DNA of 48,502 nt from an uncultured Brevibacillus sp. GTDB taxonomy: Bacteria > Bacillota > Bacilli > Brevibacillales > Brevibacillaceae. Below the pieces are notes generated by a model. It was not told the origin of the DNA. It was given only the letters and a program-made list of their open reading frames with translations, and did no database searches. Location: the NCBI GenBank assembly GCA_946402065.1, contig CAMIVR010000020.1, forward strand, positions 1 through 48,502, given 5' to 3'. A program made the position numbers and the translations under genes. Positions 24,625 through 33,570 of this stretch are shown here, piece by piece (position 1 is the first letter of the stretch; each line of letters begins with the position of its first letter).

Positions 24625-27069
24625 TCACTTTCCCTTTTGGTCAGCCTGGCTTGTTGCATTCATCCCGTAGATCTCGTCATACGATTCCAGGATTTTACGC
24701 GCTATCGGTCCGGAGGCGTCCGTACTGTGGAAGCCATCCTTGAGGGATTTCGGCACGACTACGGCAACGGCGATTTTCGGATTATCGTACGGGGCATACG
24801 CCATGATCAAGGCGTTGTCCGCTCCCGTACCGGTTTGCGCCGTACCCGTTTTCGCGGCCACCTGGAACGGCAGATCTCTGAAAGTGCGGGAAGCCGTACC
24901 GTCACCTTGGGTTGCCATGTGCATCCCTTCCTGGACCAGCTTGATCCATTTCGGGTCAATGTCAACGCGGTTCAGCACTTCCGGTTCATTGACGCTCAGC
25001 ACCGGTCCGAGCTGCTTCGGATCGACGGTTCCTTTGCGGACTTCCTTGACCAGATGGGGGCGCAAGCGAAGCCCTCCATTGGCGATTGTCGCGCAGTACT
25101 GAGCCAGCTGCATCGGCGTAAACGAATTGTACTGGCCGATAAAGGCGTCAGCCAAGTTCCCGATCTCCTGGTATGGGGAGAACCAGCCTGACTTCTCGCC
25201 CGGCAAATCGACACCCGTCTTCACGCCAAGCCCAAATTGGGCATTGTAGTAATCGACGACGGAAAACATTTGCTTGTAGCCGCTGCGTCCGTATTTGCTG
25301 TAGCCGACGTCAGCCAGCTTCATCGCCATCGCGTACATGTACGTGTTGTTGGAGACCTGCAGTGTCCGTCTGGCGTTGACCGCTCCGTGACCGCTAAGCC
25401 TCCAGTTGTACTTTTTCGTATTTTTCCCGACGATGTAGTAGCCGGGGTCGTAAATCGTATCGTTCGGCCCGATGAGCCCTTCCTGCAAAGCCAGCATGAT
25501 CCCCAGCGGTTTCGCCGTCGATCCCGGCGGGTAGGCGCCGCGTATCAGTTTGTTTTCCTCGTTGTTGCGAATTACCTTGTCGTAATTCTCGGTTAACGCC
25601 TTTTGGTCGTACTGCAGATTCAGGTCGTAGTCGGGATAGCTGGCCATGGCCAGCACGTCTCCGGTCCGCACATCCATTACGACGGCATGTGCTTCCGTAG
25701 CGGATTTCGGATAACTCGGATCCTTTTTGATCCGTTCCACGGTCTCTTTCAATGCTTCTTCGACTTTGCTTTGAAAGCGCCAATCCATCGCCAAGACGAG
25801 GTCGTCGCCTGGCTGAGGGGCCCGTTTCAAGTTTTTCTCAACCGTCTGGCTGTCCTTGTTGACCTGAATCTCCATGATCCCGTCCTTGCCTTTCAGCTGT
25901 CGCTCGTAGTAGTCTTCCAGCCCGGTCACGCCGACGCGGTCAGACAGGTTGTAGCCCAGCGCCGTGTACTTCGCGAGGTTGCTGTCATTAATCGGCTTGA
26001 TATAGCCAAGGACGTGCGTCGCAAACGGGGTGCCGTCGGGATCTTTGTGGATTTGCCGGATTGGCTCAAGGATGACGCTGATGCCAGGCAGCTCGGTGCG
26101 CCGCTCTTCGATTTTAAACATCTCTTTGTCCGAGATGTTGACGCGAACGCGGCGCGGGATGTAGCTGGGCGTACCGTACCCACGCATTTCCTTCAGGATC
26201 GCCATCTTCCGCCACTGAAATTGGCGCTGTTCGTTCGTCAACGGCAAAGGTACGTCGACATCAAACATCGCCGCATATTTGAGCAGGTCCATGTCCGACC
26301 GCGTTTTCAAGCGCTCCGGTTCCGGCAGGGCAAGCAGCTCTGCCTTCAGCTCCTTTTTCAGATCGTCGCGTGTCTTGCCGTCAAGCACGAGCGGAAAGCT
26401 GATATTGTACTGCACTGCGTACTTTAACAGCTCGTCGTCCTCGACATCCTTTAAATCAAGCGTACTCTGCGATGTCTTCAGCAACGCTTTCAGATTGCTT
26501 TTAATCTTTTCCTGCGCCGTCCCGTCCAGCGTATACTTGGCCGGCCTGCCCAGCATCACCGACGTTTTGACGAGGTCGGCATCACTCAGTGTGTTTACCT
26601 GCTCCGCCTTGGGCAGCTTGCGCAAAAACGGCGTCAGCTTGGCAATCAGATCATTTGTCGCTTTGTCGTCAAACGCGATCGGCAGGGTGGCGTGCAGATC
26701 CAACGCTTTTTTCAACAGTTCTTTGTCCGTGCCGATCTTCTCTTCATTGCCCTGCAGAATCCCGGCCAGCTTATCGGCGACGTACTCTTCGTTCACATTC
26801 TTGTTTTGATCCTGCACATACGTCACGGTGTAGACGGGCTTGTTGGAGACGATCACTTCACCATTGGCGTCGAGTATTCGCCCGCGCGGAGCCGCGATCG
26901 GCAATTCACGGGTGCTGTATTTTTCCAGATCGTGCTTGTACTGCTCCCCTTCCACCAATTGCACGAAGGCAAGCCGCAAAATTATGATCGCAAAAAACAG
27001 GAACACAATAAAAAACAAGATGTTCAATCTCGTCGGGATGTGTGTCTGCTGCTCTTTTTTTTCTCCCAT
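24625..27069 (-). CDS. mrdA: class B penicillin-binding protein 2 with internal repeats
   Basis: 814 residues, longer than typical PBP2. One N-terminal membrane anchor (about 14-38), a PBP dimerisation domain beginning AAPRGRILD (59-67), and a transpeptidase domain with SxxK STAK (517-520), SNN (573-575) and KTGTAQ (740-745). It crosslinks side-wall peptidoglycan as partner of RodA and MreBCD. Residues 115-282 hold three and a half 48-residue repeats that interrupt the dimerisation domain. ATG at 27069 follows AGAGGAG; an upstream ATG is weaker. It lies 56 bases after mreD in the mre operon. All catalytic motifs are intact. Confidence 0.94.
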   Translation of the reverse strand: MGEKKEQQTHIPTRLNILFFIVFLFFAIIILRLAFVQLVEGEQYKHDLEKYSTRELPIAAPRGRILDANGEVIVSNKPVYTVTYVQDQNKNVNEEYVADKLAGILQGNEEKIGTDKELLKKALDLHATLPIAFDDKATNDLIAKLTPFLRKLPKAEQVNTLSDADLVKTSVMLGRPAKYTLDGTAQEKIKSNLKALLKTSQSTLDLKDVEDDELLKYAVQYNISFPLVLDGKTRDDLKKELKAELLALPEPERLKTRSDMDLLKYAAMFDVDVPLPLTNEQRQFQWRKMAILKEMRGYGTPSYIPRRVRVNISDKEMFKIEERRTELPGISVILEPIRQIHKDPDGTPFATHVLGYIKPINDSNLAKYTALGYNLSDRVGVTGLEDYYERQLKGKDGIMEIQVNKDSQTVEKNLKRAPQPGDDLVLAMDWRFQSKVEEALKETVERIKKDPSYPKSATEAHAVVMDVRTGDVLAMASYPDYDLNLQYDQKALTENYDKVIRNNEENKLIRGAYPPGSTAKPLGIMLALQEGLIGPNDTIYDPGYYIVGKNTKKYNWRLSGHGAVNARRTLQVSNNTYMYAMAMKLADVGYSKYGRSGYKQMFSVVDYYNAQFGLGVKTGVDLPGEKSGWFSPYQEIGNLADAFIGQYNSFTPMQLAQYCATIANGGLRLRPHLVKEVRKGTVDPKQLGPVLSVNEPEVLNRVDIDPKWIKLVQEGMHMATQGDGTASRTFRDLPFQVAAKTGTAQTGTGADNALIMAYAPYDNPKIAVAVVVPKSLKDGFHSTDASGPIARKILESYDEIYGMNATSQADQKGK
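26224..26727 (-). repeat. 144-bp period coding repeats in PBP2
   Basis: Residues 115-162, 163-210, 211-258 and 259-282 align without gaps at a period of exactly 48. Each unit begins D-x-[ED]-L-[LV]-K and units 2 and 3 carry L-D-G at positions 19-21. The last unit is partial and runs into the ordinary domain. Confidence 0.8.
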
Positions 27070-27125
27070 CGGAAGCTCACTCCTCTCCGCTGACATTTTT
27101 TAGGCTCATCATGGTCGCCGAATTG

Positions 27126-27650
27126 TTATTCGCCTGCAGTATGTCGATTTGGCTTGAGCGCTTCGCACATTTTGGTGAGCGGATAGTAGACCAGGATGGC
27201 AAACAGCACATTTAGTCCGACACTCGGGAGAATTTGCTTGCTCAAAATCCACTGAACGTCAACGGGATTGACGGCAAACAGGCGGAATAACAGGTAGAGC
27301 AGCCATTCATGCGCGAACAGTACGACGCAGATCGTCATAAACGCAACCACCAGGCTGCGATGAAACAGCTTGACGATGAGACCGGCAAAATAGCTGGCGA
27401 CCATCATCGACAGCGTATAGACCCCGATGACGTTTCCGAACAGTACGTCCTGCAGAAAGCCAAATACCAGACCGTAATACAAACCCTCGCGTCGCCCGCG
27501 GTGAAACGATACCATAATCGCGCCAACCAGCGCGAAGCGAGGCACGGTTATCCATGACAGGCCCCAAACTTGTGGCGAGAGGTGTTGAAGCACCGTCCCC
27601 TCCAGAAGAAACAGCACGAGGATGGTTGCTGTCAGGAAAACTCTTGGCAT
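27126..27650 (-). CDS. mreD: MreD, rod-shape membrane protein
   Basis: 174 residues, hydrophobic, with about five membrane segments and the family block GLVFGFLQDVLFGN. It is a partner of MreC and MreB in the elongation complex. The ATG at 27650 overlaps the mreC stop (TGATG) and uses the GGTGGGGG sequence at the mreC end as ribosome site. Confidence 0.92.
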   Translation of the reverse strand: MPRVFLTATILVLFLLEGTVLQHLSPQVWGLSWITVPRFALVGAIMVSFHRGRREGLYYGLVFGFLQDVLFGNVIGVYTLSMMVASYFAGLIVKLFHRSLVVAFMTICVVLFAHEWLLYLLFRLFAVNPVDVQWILSKQILPSVGLNVLFAILVYYPLTKMCEALKPNRHTAGE

Positions 27651-28636
27651 CACTGGCCCCCACCACCTGACGTTGGATTCGTCTTTTGCGTGTTGGAACC
27701 GATCCCGGGTGTGGGTGCCATGGGTTTGCCCGTCTCATCCAGCTGTGAGGATGGAATGAGGTCGCCGTTCGGTGTGACCACGAGCTCCCGTTCGACTACC
27801 ATCACTTGATTAAGCTGGCCAAAATCAGCACTCGCCTGAATGTACGCCGTTTGCGTCAAGCCGTAATCGTCTGGCTGAACGCGGACGACGTGGCCGATCG
27901 GCAGTCCGCGCGGGATCACCCCACCCAGCCCCGAAGTGAGCACCTGCTGGTTTGGCTCGACTTTTTCTCCTAGCGGAATTCTCCGCATAATCAGCATATT
28001 CGCCTTGGAATCGTACTCTTCGATGATCCCGTTCATTTGCTTGTAGACGGTCGTGCCATTTACGACCTGCTTGCCGATAATCACGGCCGAAATGTGATTG
28101 GTAGCCTCGACATTCGTCAAAAGCTCCACAGTAGACGAGAAATTCGCAACACTTTGCACGCGGCCGATCAAGCCCCGGTTCGTAATGACGGCCATGTCTT
28201 TTTTGATGCCGCTTTTGCTGCCCTTATCAATCGTCAGGACGTTATTCCAGTACTCCGAGCTGCGGGCGACCACTTCTGCGAAACGCAGCTGAAAGCCGGT
28301 CAACGTCTTTTTGGCGTCGAGCTGTTTGCGCAGCTCTTCGTTTTCCGCTTCCAGCAACTGCAATTGCGCCGTCACCTGCGCATATTGATCCAGGCTCGCT
28401 TTGAGCACGCGATTCTCCTCATAGACGTGATAGGCGTCGCGAACGTCCTGGACAAAAGCTGAAAAAGCCTGGGCAGGAGTGTAAAAAATCCCCTGCACCA
28501 CGCTAAATGTATCCTTTAAAAATTTTTCCGGCCAAGTCAGGGCACCTCTGTCCTTTGAGGTAAACCCCATCACGGCAATGAGCAAAACAAGGCCGACAAG
28601 TACAATAATTAATCGCTTATTCCCAAAGAACGACAT
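27650..28636 (-). CDS. mreC: MreC, rod-shape protein
   Basis: 328 residues: a short N-terminal cytoplasmic piece, one membrane segment (about 8-25), a coiled coil (about 68-112, LLEAENEELRKQLDAKK) and the extracytoplasmic beta domain (about 115-280, with GSKSGIKKDMAVI and GLIGRV). It links MreB to PBP2 and RodA. A Pro/Gly/Thr-rich tail follows residue 290. ATG follows GGAGGAG, 14 bases after mreB; the stop overlaps mreD. Confidence 0.95.
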   Translation of the reverse strand: MSFFGNKRLIIVLVGLVLLIAVMGFTSKDRGALTWPEKFLKDTFSVVQGIFYTPAQAFSAFVQDVRDAYHVYEENRVLKASLDQYAQVTAQLQLLEAENEELRKQLDAKKTLTGFQLRFAEVVARSSEYWNNVLTIDKGSKSGIKKDMAVITNRGLIGRVQSVANFSSTVELLTNVEATNHISAVIIGKQVVNGTTVYKQMNGIIEEYDSKANMLIMRRIPLGEKVEPNQQVLTSGLGGVIPRGLPIGHVVRVQPDDYGLTQTAYIQASADFGQLNQVMVVERELVVTPNGDLIPSSQLDETGKPMAPTPGIGSNTQKTNPTSGGGGQ

Positions 28637-28650
28637 CCCATCTCCTCCGC

Positions 28651-29694
28651 TTATCTGCCACGTTTTGCGCGGGATGAGGTTATGCCGTGCTTCGATTTGA
28701 ACAAATGCATATTTTCTAGTGCCCGTCCTGTTCCGACAGCTACGCAGTCAAGCGCATTTTCTGCGACGTGCACCGGCATCCCTGTCTCCTTGCTGAGCAG
28801 TCTGTCCAGGTTGCGCAGCAGCGCTCCCCCGCCTGTCAAGACAATGCCTCTGTCCATAATATCCGCAGCCAGCTCCGGCGGGCTTTTCTCCAGCGTAATT
28901 TTTACAGCCTCGACGATCGAAGCGACTGTTTCCGAGAGGGCGTCCGCGATTTCCTCACTCGTCACGTTGATCGTCTTGGGCAAGCCGCTGACGAGGTCAC
29001 GTCCGCGAATATCGACGGTCTCCTGTTCTTCCGGAGCGATGGCCGAACCGATCTCCAGCTTGAGCGTTTCCGAAGTCCGTTCGCCGATCATTAAATTGTA
29101 ACGGCGCTTGATGTACTGAATGATCGCTTCGTCCATCTCGTCACCTGCCACGCGAATGGATCGGCTGGTGACGATACCTCCGAGCGAGATAATCGCGACT
29201 TCAGTCGTTCCGCCACCGATATCGACGACCATACTCCCCGTCGGCTCCCAGACGGGCAAATCCGCGCCGATTGCGGCAGCAAATGGCTCCTCAATCGTAA
29301 AGGCTTCTTTTGCTCCGGCCTGTTTGGTAGCATCTTCGACGGCGCGTTTTTCCACCGCCGTAATTCCGGACGGCACACATACCATGACGCTCGGACGGCG
29401 GCTGAACATGCCCTGATTCTTTTGCGCCTGGTGAATAAAATAGCGCATCATCGTCGCTGTCGTCTCAAAATCAGCAATGACCCCGTCTTTCATCGGGCGA
29501 ACTGCCACGATATTCCCCGGTGTACGGCCGATCATGCTTTTCGCTGCATTCCCAACCGCTTCAATCGTATTCGTATCCGTCCGAATCGCAACGACGGAAG
29601 GTTCGCGGACGACGATCCCCTTCCCTTTCACATAAACAAGTGTATTTGCAGTGCCTAGATCGATCCCTAAGTCACGAGAAAAGCTACCAAACAT
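28651..29694 (-). CDS. mreB: MreB, actin-like cytoskeletal protein
   Basis: 347 residues, standard length. Phosphate-1 [12 protein letters not shown] (10-21), phosphate-2 [12 protein letters not shown] and the adenosine motif [15 protein letters not shown] are all present. It forms membrane-bound filaments that direct side-wall synthesis. ATG follows GGAAGGGG. It is upstream of mreC-mreD. Confidence 0.97.
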   Translation of the reverse strand: MFGSFSRDLGIDLGTANTLVYVKGKGIVVREPSVVAIRTDTNTIEAVGNAAKSMIGRTPGNIVAVRPMKDGVIADFETTATMMRYFIHQAQKNQGMFSRRPSVMVCVPSGITAVEKRAVEDATKQAGAKEAFTIEEPFAAAIGADLPVWEPTGSMVVDIGGGTTEVAIISLGGIVTSRSIRVAGDEMDEAIIQYIKRRYNLMIGERTSETLKLEIGSAIAPEEQETVDIRGRDLVSGLPKTINVTSEEIADALSETVASIVEAVKITLEKSPPELAADIMDRGIVLTGGGALLRNLDRLLSKETGMPVHVAENALDCVAVGTGRALENMHLFKSKHGITSSRAKRGR

Positions 29695-29773
29695 AAAAGA
29701 AATCCCCTTCCGTTGTCAGCAAGCGAGTAGAGGAAACACGTCCTCCCTCTTGCACTTCACATCAATTATTCTC

Positions 29774-30472
29774 TTACATATATCCATGTTCCTTCAAGCT
29801 GATAAAGCGGCCATCACCGATGATCACATGGTCCAATAGCGAAATCCCGACGAGATCACCTGCATCACGCAACATGCGCGTGACGTTAATGTCTTCCCGG
29901 CTCGGCGTCGGGTCGCCGCTCGGGTGATTGTGCAAGCAGATGACCGAAGCGCTGCTGCGCTTGATCGCCTCTTTGAACACCTCGCGCGGATGAACGATCG
30001 AAGCGTCTAGGCTGCCGACAAAGACGGTTTTTTTGCCAATCACCTGATTTTTCGTATTCAGAAACAGGCAGACGAAATGCTCCTGGGTCAAATGGGCCAT
30101 TTCCGGCATCATCAATTCGGCCACTTCACGCGGCAGTCGTACAACGGGACGTTTCCCCACTATATTTCCCAATTGGCGGCGTCCTAACTCAAAAGCCGCT
30201 TGAAGTTCAATCGCTTTCACCGGTCCGATTCCCTTCAGCTTCACCAATTCCTCGTGGGAAGCCTGGGAAAGTCCACGCAGATCCTGAAATGTTCGCAACA
30301 GACGCTGGGACAATTGATATGCACTCTCATTTTCGAGGCCTGTCCGAAGCAGAACGGCCAATAGTTCGGCATCAGACAGTGCTGCTGGACCAAGGCGAAG
30401 CATTCGTTCACGCGGACGGTCCTCTTGTAAGACGTTTTTCATCGACAAATTGTTGCACGTTTCTCCATTCAT
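29774..30472 (-). CDS. radC: RadC-family JAMM-domain protein
   Basis: 232 residues: an N-terminal helix-hairpin-helix region (about 50-75, LVKLKGIGPVKAIEL) and a JAB/MPN domain with the metal motif LHNHPSGDPTPSREDI. The role is unclear despite the name; the family is not proven to repair DNA. The ATG at 30472 follows GGAGGGG; a TTG seven codons upstream and an ATG ten codons downstream are alternatives. The maf-radC-mreB order is conserved in Bacillales. Confidence 0.93.
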   Translation of the reverse strand: MNGETCNNLSMKNVLQEDRPRERMLRLGPAALSDAELLAVLLRTGLENESAYQLSQRLLRTFQDLRGLSQASHEELVKLKGIGPVKAIELQAAFELGRRQLGNIVGKRPVVRLPREVAELMMPEMAHLTQEHFVCLFLNTKNQVIGKKTVFVGSLDASIVHPREVFKEAIKRSSASVICLHNHPSGDPTPSREDINVTRMLRDAGDLVGISLLDHVIIGDGRFISLKEHGYM

Positions 30473-30551
30473 CTTTATCCGCCCCTCCCCCAAAAAAATG
30501 ACGGCTTGCCTGGCAAAGACGGATACAACACGATGTTTTCAGCGCAATCCG

Positions 30552-31136
30552 TTACAGCAAAAAGATGCCGAACCGCGTCAGCAAGCGGGCTGTCAATTGC
30601 AGCGGCAAGCCGACAACAGTAAAGTAATCACCGACGATCCCCTCGACAAGTGTAGCTCCGAGGCCCTGAATGGCATAGGAGCCAGCCTTGTCCATCGGCT
30701 CGCCTGTATTGATATAGGCCGTAATCTCCCGTTCGGTCAGGGAGCGAATAAATACTTTCGTCATCGAATGGGCAACTTCGACCTGGTTCGTTTTTGCATC
30801 GACCATCGCCACTCCGCTGTAGACGAAATGCTCGCGCCCCTGCAATGAGGCGAGCATCCGAAACGCTTCCCGCTGGTCGGCTGGCTTGCCGAGTACTTGT
30901 CCATCCAGGACGACGATGGTGTCCGAGCCGATGACCAGGCCTTGCTTGAGCGTAGCGGCTGTCGCTTTTGCCTTGCGCAGGGAGAGCTCTTCGACGATTT
31001 GCGCCGGAGTCAGTCCCTCTGCCACCGTCTCATCTGCATTGCTCGCTTGTACTGTAAAGGGTAGGCCTAAAGTCTGTAGGAGTTCCCTGCGGCGCGGAGA
31101 AGTTGAGGCTAGTATGATTGGCAATTGAGTTTGCAT
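30552..31136 (-). CDS. maf: Maf nucleotide pyrophosphatase
   Basis: 194 residues. The N-terminal ILASTSPRRRELL phosphate-binding motif, SDTIVVLDGQVLGKP and the C-terminal AGSYAIQGLG block are all present. Maf proteins hydrolyse dTTP/UTP or modified nucleotides and affect septum formation. ATG at 31136 follows TAGGTGGGAG. It sits just after the spoIIB terminator and starts the maf-radC-mre run. Confidence 0.95.
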   Translation of the reverse strand: MQTQLPIILASTSPRRRELLQTLGLPFTVQASNADETVAEGLTPAQIVEELSLRKAKATAATLKQGLVIGSDTIVVLDGQVLGKPADQREAFRMLASLQGREHFVYSGVAMVDAKTNQVEVAHSMTKVFIRSLTEREITAYINTGEPMDKAGSYAIQGLGATLVEGIVGDYFTVVGLPLQLTARLLTRFGIFLL

Positions 31137-31308
31137 GAATCTCCCACCTAGTCTTTTTTTCAATAGGTTGCACAGGCGAGCGCATGAAACGCGGAGCTCG
31201 CCTAAACTACTCACAAGTACGCTGAGGCCGCTGGGGCTATTTAACCAAATTTAAGTGTAGCAAATGCACAAGTGCGACACAATCCCTGTATCTGCCCAAA
31301 TTAAATGT

Positions 31309-31343
31309 AAAAAAAGACAGACTTCCTCGCAAGGAAATCTGTC
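31309..31343 (-). terminator. terminator after spoIIB
   Basis: GACAGATTTCCT and AGGAAGTCTGTC form a 12-bp stem with one wobble and loop TGCG, followed on the minus strand by seven T. The stem begins inside the spoIIB stop codon. It ends the pilus operon. Confidence 0.88.
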
Positions 31344-32703
31344 AGTGCAATTGTCTGCTCCACTGCAGATAGCTTTCCATAAAGCCGAGTACGCCCTTCT
31401 GTACCTGCCAGGCATGTGAATCCACATTTGCCTGCTTCACTTGCGAATACGACTCGACTGCTTGCGTGATTCCGCTGATCATGCCGTTAACCGCAGCTTT
31501 TTGCGCGTCCGGAGCAATTGCCTGAATCGTCCTGCCTTCCTCCAAAAAACGCCTGTGCAATTCTTTTAGCCTGGCGTCCTGGTCTTTTGCTTGGGCAACG
31601 TGGCTGTTCAGCGTCAAACCGCCAGCCCCCTCTGCCAGCATCCTTGCGATGTCAAAGCCGGTCTGCAGGAAGTCGTTCAGCTGCGTTTTGACTGTTTCTG
31701 CCGATTGCTCGGCGGGCAGATTGAGATGGATTTCTGATTGCACGGCAGGGAACGTGACTTCTTTTACGTACACATCAAGCCCTGCCGACTTCAGCAGTGT
31801 GGCCAGAGACAGTATTTGATCTCTAGTCGTCGCTGCCGCCAAAAACAGGTAACTCTTGTCAGCCGTTTCAAAAATCATGTGCGGAAAGCCTTTTTCCTCT
31901 ACCGGCTTCGCCCCTTCGGTTGCGGCAGCACTCGTCGCAAATGCTCCGCCCTGCGCCATAAACAGCGTCTGCGCCGGAACGTGGACAGCGACAGGCTGCC
32001 CGGCCAAAGCAGTGCTTGGCGAATTGGCCGGTGCTTGTTGTGCCCCCTTACCGCCGCTTGCAGCAGCAATCGTCCCCGTGCCGCCGTTTGCTGCCGCAAA
32101 CGTCCCTGTTCTGCCGTTTGCTGCCGCAAACGTCCCTGTACCCGTCTCCGCGGGTTTTTGCTCCTGACCGGGCAATTCATGTGTCAACGCCTGGACGGTT
32201 CCGTCAATGACATTGTGATAGGATCGGGATAATTGTTCTTGCATGAACACCGACAGCACGATAAACCCGAACAGCAGCCCGAGTGCAATCGCACCCGCAA
32301 CAGAAAATAAGAGATGTAGTCCCGGTTTTGTACCGAATCTGCGCGTGCGCGAAACACCTCTGCCGAGAAAATACGCTTCCTGATTGTCCGAGCGCGATCC
32401 CTCTTCCTTCAACAACTGATCGGGGTAGAGTGGTGCCGGCGCCGGCGATTCCTGGACCGGCCGTTTTTTTATGCTCTCCCGCTGCAGCTCCTGCCGGATG
32501 ACGAACAGCCTGTCCAGCGCGCTCTCCTCCGGAGGAATTGGCTCTTCCCTCTGCTCGCTGCGCTCCGGAAGCGGCGAAGCGGGCTTTGAACCCATGGTCT
32601 TCTGCGGCTGGACTGACCTGGGCGGTATGGTGGACGACAACTCCGGTTCTGTCGCTTGCCCGTTCAGTTTGACTGAGATGCTATGCCTTGATTTTGCTTG
32701 CAT
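31342..32703 (-). CDS. spoIIB: SpoIIB, engulfment protein with SPOR-like domain
   Basis: 453 residues: a cytoplasmic N-terminus beginning MQAKSRHSISVKLNG, one membrane segment (about 135-155), an Ala/Gly/Thr-rich linker with three 10-residue repeats, and an extracytoplasmic SPOR-like region (about 280-350). In B. subtilis SpoIIB localises the septum-thinning proteins during engulfment. Sequence similarity is weak as in all SpoIIB proteins; the position comC-spoIIB-maf-radC supports the name. The ATG at 32703 follows a GGGGGG ribosome site that may be sequestered. Here it is the last gene of a pilus operon, so a role shared with pili cannot be excluded. Confidence 0.75.
   Translation of the reverse strand: MQAKSRHSISVKLNGQATEPELSSTIPPRSVQPQKTMGSKPASPLPERSEQREEPIPPEESALDRLFVIRQELQRESIKKRPVQESPAPAPLYPDQLLKEEGSRSDNQEAYFLGRGVSRTRRFGTKPGLHLLFSVAGAIALGLLFGFIVLSVFMQEQLSRSYHNVIDGTVQALTHELPGQEQKPAETGTGTFAAANGRTGTFAAANGGTGTIAAASGGKGAQQAPANSPSTALAGQPVAVHVPAQTLFMAQGGAFATSAAATEGAKPVEEKGFPHMIFETADKSYLFLAAATTRDQILSLATLLKSAGLDVYVKEVTFPAVQSEIHLNLPAEQSAETVKTQLNDFLQTGFDIARMLAEGAGGLTLNSHVAQAKDQDARLKELHRRFLEEGRTIQAIAPDAQKAAVNGMISGITQAVESYSQVKQANVDSHAWQVQKGVLGFMESYLQWSRQLH
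32051..32140 (-). repeat. 30-bp tandem repeats in spoIIB
   Basis: Three head-to-tail 30-base units; the last two share 27 identical bases (32083-32109 and 32113-32139). Each of these contains the inverted repeat CGTTTGC/GCAAACG around TGCC. They encode TGTFAAANG-type decapeptides in the linker. Confidence 0.8.
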
Positions 32704-32709
32704 CAAAAA

Positions 32710-32774
32710 AACCCCCCACACCTTTCGCTCGTACATGCTCATTTGATATAGCTTACGTGCTTGTTCAGGGGGTT
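32710..32774 (-). promoter_or_regulatory. long-range stem between pilO and spoIIB
   Basis: On the minus strand AACCCCC (32774-32768) can pair with GGGGGGTT (32717-32710), which contains the spoIIB ribosome site and is followed by T's. It could act as an attenuator, or hide the spoIIB translation start. The loop is about 50 bases, so this is tentative. Confidence 0.3.
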
Positions 32775-32795
32775 ATGACAAATCTCTTGGTTCAA

Positions 32796-33530
32796 CTACT
32801 GAAACGGACTCTGGCGCTTTTCAGGCGGCGGGACGATGATCGGCAACCGCTGAGGAAAGACGCTCTGCAGATCAGGATCGAAATACGCGGCCAGTGTAAC
32901 CTCAGCACTGAGTTGCACCGTCTGGGCATCAGACGCATCGAACAGGAGCAGATTGCCGCTTCTCCCCGCTACTTTGACCGCCTCCACGCGCATGATTCGC
33001 GGCAGCGCCCGGACTTCCTCAAAGAAACGGTGCACCTGCGTGTAGGTGCCTTTTATTTTGGTCGTTATGCCCACCCGTGCGAGATGGGGAAAGCGCGGTA
33101 TGTCGGTTTGAGCGGACTCGCCGATAGGGGGAAAGCTGAGTGTCTGCTGCTGGCCTGCTTGCTGCACTCCCTGGCCAGCCGCCACGCCAGATTGCTGGAC
33201 ATTCGTCTCAGCGCTGTTGCTCAGACCGATCCCGTCCATTTCCACTCCGCTGATCGTTTCCACTCTCGTCAAGTCCAGCATGATTTGCTCCAAGTACGGT
33301 CCCTCGGGTATTTTCCATTGAAAATCCGGTGAAAACGCAACGGTTCCATCGGATAATTGTTCCTGCTCTGCCTTGGCGAGGTTGTCCACCAGCGACTGCT
33401 CCCGCTTGGCGTCTTCCGACAGTCGAAGGATTTCTTGTTTCACAGGGAGGGTTACAAAATAGTAGAATCCTCCTCCGATGAGGAATAGCAGCATCAGGAT
33501 GACGAGCACCGTTTGCCGGGAGAGCGTCAT
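32796..33530 (-). CDS. pilO: PilO-type type IV pilus alignment protein
   Basis: 244 residues: one N-terminal membrane segment (about 7-27), a coiled-coil stretch (30-60) and an extracytoplasmic ferredoxin-like domain with TTKIKGTYTQVHRFFEEV, the family's most typical part. It pairs with PilN to join the cytoplasmic ring of PilM to the outside. A Gln/Gly-rich insert lies near 108-135. ATG at 33530 follows AAAGGAGG; an ATG eight codons upstream is inferior. Gene order pilM-pilN-pilO is canonical. Confidence 0.85.
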   Translation of the reverse strand: MTLSRQTVLVILMLLFLIGGGFYYFVTLPVKQEILRLSEDAKREQSLVDNLAKAEQEQLSDGTVAFSPDFQWKIPEGPYLEQIMLDLTRVETISGVEMDGIGLSNSAETNVQQSGVAAGQGVQQAGQQQTLSFPPIGESAQTDIPRFPHLARVGITTKIKGTYTQVHRFFEEVRALPRIMRVEAVKVAGRSGNLLLFDASDAQTVQLSAEVTLAAYFDPDLQSVFPQRLPIIVPPPEKRQSPFQ

Positions 33531-33570
33531 GTTTCCAATCCTCCTTTTGTGCAACCTGTACGAACCCCCG

